Source: Toxoplasma gondii ME49 (lineage: Eukaryota; Apicomplexa; Conoidasida; Eucoccidiorida; Sarcocystidae). From it: a stretch of 64,000 nt of DNA. Numbering within the stretch: the stretch's first letter is position 1; each line of letters begins with the position of its first letter. The DNA lies in assembly GCF_000006565.2 (NCBI RefSeq), contig NC_031480.1:4499529-4563528 (forward strand), read 5' to 3'. Shown here piece after piece: positions 25,524 through 35,656 of the stretch. Below the pieces are notes generated by a model. That model had not been told where the DNA came from, made no database searches, and worked only from the letters and a program-made list of their open reading frames with translations. A program made the translations under genes and the position numbers.

Positions 25524-27724
25524 CTCGAGAACGCGGTGTACTGACGCCGGAACCGCGACGCGTTGTGCAGGGGTTTGAAGCAAGTTGGAGCAGTGTTTTG
25601 AACGAGTGCGTCCGCGACGCCGTTCTCACTCCTGCAGCTTGCGGGGACGAGACAACGCAACGCGTGCGGAGAGAGCGTAAAACTCTCGAGTGGAAGAGAG
25701 GAAAACAGACCACGCGTCTGCATCGGTCTTTTCACACACGAATCTCTCGCGACACAAACTCCGCTTTCGAGAGAAGCGTCCGTCACACCTTGGACACCAG
25801 GCTCTTCAAGCAAACTCCTACCTCGTGTCCGGCAGTCCACAACTCTGCAACGGTGTTCGGATACGCGCGTCCGTGCCACGGCAACGCGAATCGGCGCGAG
25901 GAAACACAGGAGCAACAAACTCGCAAAAAAAACACCCCTGACGACTCTACTCGCGAACTGCAACGCCGTCTCAGAAACTGCAACGACGCCCTGCACCCGG
26001 TTCGGGCGACACTCGCCACGGGGACGGTGCCGCTTCGCAAGTCGAGCCTCCTCACCATTGCATTTGGGTTTTTTCGGGTTCCGCGCGGCCTATAAAACAT
26101 GCAGGTGTGGGCGCACCTTTTGCATGCAATACTGAGGGCGCACGTAGGCGTTGGAGGTCCGGTGTATCATTGGCATATTTTTCGAGTTCTGACACACCTG
26201 TCCGCGTTTCTCGGTAGTCTGCAGGACATTGTTCTGGAAAGATATGGAAAAAGAGCAAAACGCGGCGAGAACACGCCCCTCAGCCAGCGCCACCCTCTCA
26301 GTGGCAGTTGCGGAGCGTCTTCCACCCCACAGAGGAGTGTAGTAACCCATATGAGTGTTCCGACCCGTGCGTCCGCGGCAACGGGGCGCCTGTAGACAGA
26401 TTCACGCGGTTGATGTTTCGATAGCTCCAGTAGCAAACATAATTCCACGAGTCTATTGAAAGCTGATACTTTTTTTCGCGGTCGTACAAGCAGTCCGCGG
26501 GGGTAGTTGGGTACAGCAAGCATAAAGAACTTGGATGTGTGTCCCATGTAACTCGAGTCACGTTCAGTATCCAAGGTACTCCAAGGTACGATACTGTGCC
26601 TTTCAATGCCACTGGAAAGTTATACCGCACTGAATCGCAGCTTGTCGTTAGCGGTTGGGAGGTGGATTTTTCGGAGAGATAGTGAGTGCAACAGATAGCC
26701 TTTCACCTTAGTTGCACAAGGCCTACGGAGCGTAGCACTGGCCACCCCACTGATCTGGGGGGATGCAACGAAGTGAACTGTGTGCTGCTTTCGGCTTTCT
26801 GTGTCGGAGAGGGTTGCTGGGGACTATGAGTGAATGTTTTTAAGATAAACAGTTCGCAAGGGTTCTTCACAGACCATTCCGACGGTGTGTATTGATCCCG
26901 GGAGCCAACGAATCCACTTTGCGTGTGCCTCCTTTATCGGAGTTCAACTGCCGGTTAAGATGGAAGGGAAGACAGATGAGAGGAAAGAGAATTCCACTTG
27001 AGTACAGGGAATTCCGCACTTCATCATGGGAAATGCCCTTTGGCTCAAGTACACTGAGCACTCCCCTCTCCTCCCCCTTTCATCCGTTCCCTATTAAGGA
27101 ATCAAGCCACGGTTGCCACTTTGAAAGAAAAGGACCCTTCGTGTGAATTGAGGGATCCTTTGAAACACAGGTTAAGCGACGAAAAGGGGGAAAAGCTACG
27201 AATGTGGTAAGGACTTTGGGTGGGAACGCCAGCCGTTCGTAAAGAAGTTGGAATCCTCAGAACGAAACGTAAAAGGCGGACGTGCGTGTGGCACTTCGTT
27301 GAGTAGAAAGAGGGAGTGGTAGTCCGTCAGACACGCGTTTTCCATGATCTTTTGCGGGGGCACAGCGTACCACGTTAAACTTGCCCCCATAAGCATTTTC
27401 AGATGCACCTGTAAGACCATTCTCTCTACTTACACAGGTGTCGAAGTATATACTATACGTAAATGCTAGAGTGACAACCGCATTTCTTAAGAGTGCAATG
27501 GCCAGTGCAACTAAAAACTCTACATTAAGACCGTGCTTCTTTGGAGACAAGTTGCAAATCACTCTTCAGGTACCAAGTTCCTGCTAAAAATCTTTCGCGA
27601 CGTTTCCAATCAACTCTGGGTTCATAACGCCTCTAACAGTGATGGGAAGCAAGGATATAATTCGCTGTTTCGTAAGGCGTCGAACTGGGACGGGAAGAAA
27701 GGATACGACATGACAATTAAGGGA
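25524..27724. other. Gene-poor stretch entering the repeat region
   Basis: The first few hundred bases are probably promoter and leader of the minus-strand zinc finger gene. From about 26100 onward the sequence becomes less GC-rich and has only short open frames (up to about 110 codons) without motifs. I see no RNA gene or mobile-element terminus. Confidence 0.45.
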
Positions 27725-27836
27725 ACTGTCGTCTCTTCATTCGGAGGCAGAAGACCGCTACGATAAGCTCTGGAGTGCTTCTCTTATACACGAACTCCGT
27801 CACCTACGTTCAAGCAAGGCAAGAGGATACGAAGAC
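27725..27836 (+). repeat. Single copy of the ~132-bp satellite unit
   Basis: Bases with the order 'cattcggaggcagaagaccgc', 'acgataagctctgg' and 'cgtcacctacgtt' match, with substitutions, the consensus of the tandem array at 33245-34180. This degenerate unit sits directly in front of element X (left copy), just as the array sits in front of the right copy. Confidence 0.65.
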
Positions 27837-28280
27837 ACATATTCTGATAGTCGCCCAAATGGGCGTTTGCGATTCAAGCAATGTAAGAGCATACAAGGAA
27901 GGAAAAGGAACTTTCAGCAACGCCAAATGTTTATGGCATGTGCCGGTGACAATTGTTTCGTAAATCTCAAGAATCATCAAAGACATTGTCTGAAAAATAG
28001 CTCACATAAACGACGCTCGTCGGCTACGATCGAAAATGACTTCGCGTACCATCTCGTTTCCCCGCGCACCTACTCTTGTGCCATTAAAGGGTGTACGAAA
28101 TCCCCCGAAAAGCGCCCAGTGCAAATCGCGCCAACTCGTGGTAAAGCGATTTGGCCAGAAAGGAAGTTACCCGACCATGGAAAGGTCACGGCTTTGCTTA
28201 CAGAACGATTCGAAAGGAATAACCGTCATTTTCCTTGTATTACGAAGACTGTATGCGTCAAATGGATGGAAAAGGCTTTT
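27837..28280 (+). repeat. Element X, left copy
   Basis: About 440 bases alignable by eye with 34347-34790 at roughly 80-85% identity with small gaps; both begin with the same ACATATTCTGATAGTCGCCC. The left copy has an open frame of about 154 codons from ATG 27927 to 28391. The right copy is closed early by a stop and indels, and the Cys/His residues of the left frame are not conserved, so a protein role is doubtful. Confidence 0.75.
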
Positions 28281-28750
28281 GAGAAAGATGGCTTCGATTG
28301 CGGCCTATGCATCTGTGGCGGAGCGTGGCTGAGATTGCCCAAAAGGAACGGACGCTTGAGATTGAATAGATTGAGTCTGTCTTGGCTGTAGACAGGCTGC
28401 GGTCCAGACACGCAGGCACCACACAAACACCAAAATATGCAACACGCAAATTACAATAAACACTCACTGGCACATGTATGCAGGCACAGAACACACTTCA
28501 ACGCATATACACATCAGCAACTGACGAACACTGTCCCCTGTAAACAATCCACTACACGATCACGCATCTTTAAAGCGCATGATCGTCCCGTCTTCCGCAC
28601 AGGTATGAATCACGCACAGGCTGACGCATTGCAAGCGTGAAACTTTAAAGGTTTTTGCTGTGCATGCCCTCCGTAGGCGCGGAGGTCCGTCTCGGCACTG
28701 CGCTCTTCCCACTTTATCCGGAGGATGAGACGACGGTGACTTTGATACTG

Positions 28751-31014
28751 TCAATTTTCCTTTCTGAACGTGCCGTCTCCGTTGCTGTTCTGGGGGTCGC
28801 GTTGGTTTGTGGTGGGCATCTCGACACCCTCCCTCGGTTCCCCAGACACCTCCTTGCCCGGGGGGGGGGGGACTGGCGCCTGTGGAGGAGTGCTCGCGGT
28901 TGACTTCGTGTCCTTCTCGCTGATGCTTCTGCGCTGCGCGGAGCTCGAGTTGTTCGATCCCGTCGAACTCCCCAGGGAATGGCGCGGCACAATGAGTCTC
29001 GCGGCTCCACTGACAGCAGGAGCCTCTCGAGATCTCGCGCGCTGCCTCTCCATCGTGCCCTCCCAGAGACGCGGGAACACCGCGGGAGTCTCGCCGGACG
29101 CCTTCGGGCCTCGCGCTTGTTGCGCAAGAGGACGACTATTTCGACTTCGGCCGCAGGGCGGGGCTCCGACAACGCGGTCTCCAGGGAGGGGCTCGACGCT
29201 GGAGTCGCGAGTTTTGCTTCCGATACTCGCGCGGCTCAGGGCGCTGCTCGCGGAAGTCCACGAGGCTGCTCCCACGCTGGAGCGGCTTCTTGCTCCAACT
29301 CCCGACACCACGGTTTCCACCGTGGCCCTCGAGATGCCGCCAGCGGCCCAGAGTTTCGCGCGACTCGCGTTTGCCTTGAGGGGGGTGGCTCGGCGTTCCG
29401 CACAGGTCCCCTCTAGTCTCTTGCGTGCATTTCGAGACGGCGGGCGGGGCAAACAGCGTGCTAGCAACCGCGTCCTGAGGGGTCACAGCGCGTCAACAGA
29501 AGGTTCTGGTGATGCAGACAGAAAGCTAGAAACCAAGCAGCCTCGAAACGTCCGGTCCTTTTGCGCTGTGGCCTTGGGCGCTCGATCAACTGCCTCGGGT
29601 GCGAGCCACTCCGTAAACTGTCGAAGTTGCAGCCGCGTTCGAGTTGGCAGCAGACTTTGCTACAGGACTGAGACTGCTACGCGGACGGACCGAACCTAAA
29701 TCATTCGACCCTTCGAAATGTGTTTTCGCCTTCGAAGATGGGGGATACCGCATCGGCTTCGGCGTCTCGGTCTGAATATTCGCTTTCGGAGGATGTGGTT
29801 CCGCGGTCGAGGAAATTCTCTCCATCACGTCAGTCGGGAGAACTGCGGCTTCGAAGGCGAATCCTGTGGTTGTCATGTTCTCACTCAAAGCACGGTCTTC
29901 AATTTCGGGAGGAAAAGCCCTTCACCGGTGGAAAGCTGGTCGTGAGGCACCGTTGAGGCGGGCCTCGGCGGTCTCACCTCGGTGGTTTCCCTTATTTCCC
30001 ATTTGGCATTGGCCACTGGTGCGAATTCTGGCAGTTGGCTAAGTGGCTCCGGCTCGTCGATCCGTCCGATACTGCGGACTCGGCTGTCTTCGTGAAAAGG
30101 CGAAGTGACTCCTTCGCCGTCGGAATCTTGGGAGAGCTCGAAGCTGATTTCATCGTCTTGGTGGGGAGTTAGCTGTTCTTGAAAGACCATATACTCTTCC
30201 AAACTCGCACGACGGACCGTCTGTCCGACTTCTGTCATGTGGTGCACGCCGTTCGTAGCGCCACTTTCCAGTTGAGAATTTGCTGTGTCGGTGTGCTGTC
30301 CCAGCAGCAGCTGCGCGCGACTGATGCACGATGAGATCGACCTCGTGTTCTCGTTCAGCTGCGCTAGGACTTCCTCTGACAGGCGACTTGTATTGCTGAG
30401 AATGCTAGACGCGCTTTCGTTGCTCTGAGGAAAATTTGTATCCTCTGATGCGGCGCACGCTAGAGTTGCCAGCATACTGTCGCCGCCGTACGCGGTTTCG
30501 AAAGATTTGGTTGTCGCGGGGTCATCCATTGTGACACCGCCCCCGCTGCCGCCAGTTCTTGCTTCAGCGACGGTAGAGTGCGTCTCTCCATGCGGAGCAT
30601 CAGACAGGTCTCTTGTCTAACTCGAAGGATCTTGTTTGATTTACGCTACACCAGTAGTCCATGTCTGCTGTTGGTCTGGTATGTGTGCGCGTCTTCTGTT
30701 CCTCGAATTCCATTCCGCCTCAGGCGAGGCATCATTGCAGCGCTCGGCGATGTTGAAAGACGCTTGACCTCATGGTCCCGTTCGATGGAGAGGTGTCGAC
30801 GCCGGGGTTGCACAGAATGGCCCGTACCAGCTTGGAAGGGAGATGGCGAAGCGAACGCGAAAACGACGGTGAAAAGCGGATTCCCGGGAATTAGAAACTG
30901 TTCAGACTGAGATGGCGGACGTCCTCGTATTTGCCTCTTAAGATGAGTCAGACAGGGGGGTCGCGAGGTGGGTAGAGCTTGAAAGAAGTACAGGGGCGGA
31001 AAGTTGTTTGACAA
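28751..31014 (-). pseudogene. Degenerate copy of the unknown 1048-residue gene
   Basis: The minus-strand frame equivalent to the intact gene at 38317-41463 is broken here into at least three pieces in different frames: 30529-29885, 29888-29586 and 29467-28751. One break is a single-base loss near 30620 that produces an early stop. A second lies near 29900-29950, and the block matching about 39125-39855 of the intact copy is deleted. The initiator ATG of the intact copy (41463) is not preserved. The last ~50 codons, after SISEK, differ completely from the intact copy and run through a 12-G homopolymer (28860-28871) read as prolines. Stretches of the protein, such as the region around SFETAYGGDSM, remain almost identical to the intact copy. 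Function of the family is unknown. Confidence 0.8.
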
Positions 31015-33240
31015 TTGACGTAACCCCTTCTTCTGTTAAAGAGCTGCAGAGACGGTCACTCCCGGATGGAAAGGAAAATAAGAGGTTGTTAAAGAAAAGC
31101 ATCTTCGCGAGGACTTGTAAAGGAAGAGTCGGCGTGCTAGCTGACTTACACACTCTCGTTGGTAGGCGCCATCTCCCCCGAGTAGAGCAATTATTGAGGT
31201 AGAGACGCAAATTTGGGAAGCGAATGGATTTACCTAAAGACAGATTTCGTCTCTCTGTCTTTGAAGCCTTGAAATGCTCCTGAACAGCAACAGATTCTTC
31301 TGCTCAATGCCCTTTGTTCTAAAGGGCAGTCCTTGTTGTGTGCGCAAGTCGCTGTGCGAGTGCCTTCCAGTCCTCTGGGAGTACTTCAGCGCTTCCAAAA
31401 ACAAGTCTTTTAGCGGCTCCTAAACGAGTCGTCGTTCTCTGGATGACGGCTGTCTTTTCCCTGTACGCTCACACCTCAAAGGTTATATTTATAAAATTTT
31501 CTGGGCTACAGTTCACTGAAATTCGCCAAGTGCGAGCTCGTAGATACCTTTGTCTTTAGAAAGGTCAGATGGCTTCTTTTGCCCGCGGTGCTGAGGTCAT
31601 ACCAGGTGCCTACCGTGGACGCGACCAATGAGCAGAGATTACCCATGCACCCGCCGAGCACACCCTCCCAAGAAGCTATACAGTCTAGATAGTCAGGATG
31701 AGTATGCTCTCTGTCGCCATGCTCGTTCGCCTACGACAAACATGTTTCTGATTTGGCTATCTGTCGGACACACGAGTGTGCACGGGCACGGAAGGGCTCC
31801 GTGTCTTGGCGAGAGAAACTCACCAGACCTCTCACGCAGCATGGAGTGTACGGTAGCAGTCCTTCGTGGCCACCGCTATTCCGAATGCGCAGATTTCCCG
31901 GACGGCTATTGTTGCACTGAGAGTACGGGCAGCCTCTTTTCGTTAGTGCCGATTCTATGAGTACAAGAGAAAAACCCGAAGTTGTTCATGCTCTGTGACA
32001 GTGAGGCTGGTAGCCAGGTAACCGAATTATAAGTCGGACAGAAAGCACCAACTACTGTGTGTTAACCCCCCTTCGTCCCCACCGTAGAGCTGCAGACGGG
32101 CGAAACGCCTCTACAACGTTTTGACACATGAAATTAACCACAGGGGCAAACGCTGATTCTTGCTAGCTCGAGCACTAGAAGGCAACAGACGCCGTTTGAG
32201 AGATGGAACGATCTGCAGCCGTCTGCCTTTGGAATTAAGACAATATAAGCGCCACATGGGGGCAACACATGAGTGCAGCATACTTGAATAAATTGTATCG
32301 GTTTCTGGCTCTGTGTCGCGGAGGCGAGAGTCCTGTAAAACGCCTGTAGAGCGGGAACAGCAGATCCGGCACACTCTGAGATGAAACGTGCTTTGCTTCT
32401 GGAGATATTATTGCTTGTGCAGTCGGGGTACACTCTGGGTGATTATTTCCGGGTTGCCACCATTTGCTTGATTCCACTGGTAGGTGCCTAACACTACCAG
32501 GGATGCATGGCAAAATGAACTGGGAATGCGAGTGGAAGCAAATACAGGATACCCGAACCACCGTTTCAAAGTTTTGTGCAACACGCTTTTCGCATGACGA
32601 AGGAACGCCAGGTGCTGGATGCATTGCACATGGTCAAACAGCCAACAGTCTCGTATATATTAGGTACTGATAGTATTGCCAGTTCTACTTTGTGACAACA
32701 CGTTTTTTGTTGCCGGGAGAAAAGGTTCAAACGAACACGGAAAATAAATAAGGTAACAACTAAAGCTACAGAAGGTGGCTAGTTACTGGATGACCCTCGC
32801 GAGCCCGAATTTAGTCTCGATAAGCTACAGTTCTGCTTGATATTACACCGTTAGCTGTCATACTCACTCACGTGTGGTAGTGCCGTATACGGTACTTCTA
32901 ACGTTGAATCGACAACTGTGTGGTATCACATTGACAGTAGATTCTGTCTCTGTACGGAGGATTCGGTAACACTTTAGCGGGTGTTTGAAGGTCGTGTTGC
33001 CAACGAGACTCTTGGATAGCTCTGACGTCAAGGAGCTTTAATAACACTATGTATAGATAAATAAACGAGTATGGGGGTAACCTCGAATATACACTCCTCC
33101 ATTCACCAATGTCTTATTTTTGTTCCTTCCTGGCTGTTCAGAAGGTATTCCCAACAGATAAAGTTTGTCAAAGTTCACTGCAAGTGTTTCAACCAGTGGG
33201 AAAATTGCTACGTAGGGTGTAGCAGTGACATATTACAAAA
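31015..33240. other. Flank of the pseudogene inside unit Y
   Basis: No recognisable gene. From 31015 to about 31790 it aligns with 41640-42420 only loosely (about 75-80% by eye). From 31790 to 32760 it is nearly identical to 42420-43390. From 32760 to 33240 it is loosely similar again. Open frames of up to 129 codons on the minus strand in the conserved tract are shared by both copies but overlap in different frames and carry no motif. Confidence 0.6.
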
Positions 33241-33244
33241 GACT

Positions 33245-34180
33245 TCCATTCCCTGAAACTATCTTGTTTTCATTCGGTTACAGAGAACTGCTTGAATAGA
33301 CTTGAGTGTTTCTCCCGCCACATTTGGACTTCATTACCTGCATTGATGAGTGGTACAGGGATAGTTAGAAGAGACTTCCCCCCAGTGAAACTATCGTGTT
33401 CTCATTTGAATGCAGAGAACCTTTACGATGGGCCTTGGCGTCTCTCTAGCACGCAGTGACTCCGTCCCCTACGTTTGCATGTGGTCCAAGTGTACAATAG
33501 GAATGTCTTCTATCACTGAAACTATTGTGTTTTCTTGTGGACACAGAAAACCTCTAGGATAGCTTTTGCCGTTTGCGTAGCGATACGCTTATATCCCATG
33601 ATCTGCATTTGCAGGTGATCCAAGTACAGACCAGGAAGGGCCTTCCGTCACTATAAAATTATCGTGTTCTCGATCTGCTTTAGTGACCCGCCAGGATAGG
33701 CTTTGGCGTTTCTTCATCACCTCCAACTGACTCAATTACCTCCAGTTGCGGGTGATGCAAGGACGCATGAGAAAAGCTTTTGCAGAATTGGAATTATCGT
33801 GTTTTCTTCCGGATTCAGAGAGCCGCTAGGGTAGGTTTTGGTGTTTTCTCCAACACACCCGGACTCCATTACCTACATTTGCTGGTAGCATGACACATTG
33901 GGATAGCCGTTCCGTCAGTAAAACTATAGCGTTACCCCTCGAATGTAGAGAACCACCAGGATAAGCTTTGGGGACAGTTTAACACATCCTATGTCCACTA
34001 CCTGCAGTTTTTTCTGGTGGTACGACACGCTAGAACAAACCTGCTTTCACTGAAACTATTGTCTTTTCACTCGGATGCAGAGGGCCGCTACGGTAAGATC
34101 TTGCCCCTCTCTAAACTACACATTCCGTTGCCTACATTCGTAGGTGGTAGAAGGACATACTCGAAAACACTTGTCATCTC
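33245..34180 (+). repeat. Degenerate ~132-bp tandem repeat, seven units
   Basis: Units begin at a GAAACTATCGTGTT-like core at about 33255, 33387, 33518, 33654, 33791, 33921 and 34052, giving spacings of 130-137 bases. Within each unit the order is: core, TTCGGATGCAGAGAACC, CGCTAGGATAGG, TTTGGCGTTTCTC, a CACC/ACACA stretch, ACTCCATTACCTACATT, then TGCAGGTGGT. Units differ at many positions, so the array is old. It carries no open frame of note. Confidence 0.85.
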
Positions 34181-34346
34181 TAAGGCTTGCCCCCTGACTG
34201 CCACAAAAGCTGTGTTCCTCACTCTGAAACGAAGGCCTGCCCTGCTCGAACACTAAAGGACCTCCACGTGCGACCGATGAAGGCTTTTCTTTGCTGAGAC
34301 ATACGTGAGTTAATATATGCCGGTTCAGAGTTTTAGGGAACGAAGA

Positions 34347-34790
34347 CATATTCTGATAGTCGCCCAAATTGGCGTTTGCGATTCAACCAATGTAATAGCA
34401 TACACGGAAGGAAAAGGAACTTTCAGCAACGCCAAAAGTTTATGACATGCGCTGGAGACAATGGTTTCATAAACTCAAGCATCTTCCGAAAAATAACTCA
34501 TGAGCGACGCTCGTCGGTTACGAGCGAAAATGACTTCGCATATCATCTCGTTTCCCAGCGCTCCTAATTTATCTGTCATTCATGGGCGTACGAAATCCCC
34601 CGAAAAGCGTCCAGAACAATCGCGCCAACGCGTGGTAAAACGATCTGGCCAAAAGGGAGTTACTCGACCATGGAAAGGTTACGGCTTTGATTGCAAAACG
34701 ACTCGCAAGGAATGACCGTCATTTTCTATTTATTCCAAATACGCTGTAAGTCAAATGGATGGAAAAAGCTCTTGATTCACATATGTACAG
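34347..34790 (+). repeat. Element X, right copy
   Basis: Partner of 27837-28280 in the same orientation, downstream of the satellite array. Similarity stops near 34780-34790, after which the sequence unique to the right copy (the Pro/Gln-rich gene and its flank) begins and runs to about 38030. Confidence 0.75.
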
Positions 34791-35656
34791 GATTAAAAAT
34801 GGTAATAATTTAAAAAGCGATACACAAATGATCAGCTATTTGGAAGCGTTATCCTAAAGAACAATACAAGAAGACTTCAAAACGGTACAACCGCGTAATG
34901 CCTTCCTGTTTGCAGAGTTCATCTAGTTGCTTTTGCAGGCTTCACCGCTTTTCTTCACACGAGCGTTGCCCATATTTCAAGGTCCCTGGCTTCCACGTCC
35001 TGTGTTTTTGCATAACATGTTCTTCTATTTTCGCTTCTGCCCCCTTTGCTGCCTTCTTCAAGCATTTCCCAGAAACAGCGCGTCTTGGTAATGTGCAGAC
35101 ACGCGGAGGCCAGAGACTCGTTCCCTTTCTCGAATCACGATCCAGAGAGGATGGCCTAAAAAACGGTTTCACCGACTGGATGCAAGGACGTAAGACCCGA
35201 AATGACTACGGGGGGTTTTCACTAGTTGGCAGAACACACACAAGCGTAATTTTGTAAAAGGACTCTCGAAACACCAAGCAAAATCAGCAAGCGGCCACAA
35301 GCCAGAACTGGTCATTCATACTACTTCAAACGCCCAAAACACGAAGGTTTCTCTTATTCCATACATGAGTTTCCCGAAAAGATGAAACGATGCAGACGGA
35401 CTTGGGTAAAGCACCACTACACAACTGCTCACCAGAGCAGTGGAACATGAGTCGCACGGAACTTTTTTTCGAGAACAGCATTCTGTATGATTTCCTTTTT
35501 TCATATATATACATATATATACATCTACGCTTGCCTAGTCAGTAAGAAAATACAGAAAACTCGACAACACAGCTGCCTTTGATGAGGCATGCAGAGACTG
35601 TCGTTTAAAGCTTAAGTACGCCTACCTTCACGACAACGCAAGACAGCATTCGACTC
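34791..35656. other. Probable 3' flank of the Pro/Gln-rich gene
   Basis: Relatively A/T-rich, with only short open frames and a small TA run at 35505-35525. It lies downstream of a minus-strand stop codon and may hold its 3' untranslated region. Nothing else is seen. Confidence 0.45.

Larger units (their letters stand above)
28375..33240. repeat. Unit Y, left copy of a segmental duplication
   Basis: This block aligns with 38030-43860. Matching landmarks are CTGTAGACAG at the left edge, the body of an unknown gene (28915-31014 against 38545-41640), and a shared 3'-flank-like tract (31790-32760 against 42420-43390). The left copy is shorter mainly because it lacks a segment corresponding to about 39125-39855 and part of 41100-41420. 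Confidence 0.85.

Noticed and set aside
27867..28391. A 154-175-codon frame in element X with several Cys and His residues, suggesting a zinc finger.
   Set aside because: The right copy of X lacks the corresponding Cys/His positions and is closed by a stop, and the frame has no upstream ATG until 27927.
32111..32629. Minus-strand frames of 73-129 codons shared by 42745-43263.
   Set aside because: Their conservation follows from near-identity of the whole duplicated tract, including non-coding sequence. Several overlapping frames are equally conserved.
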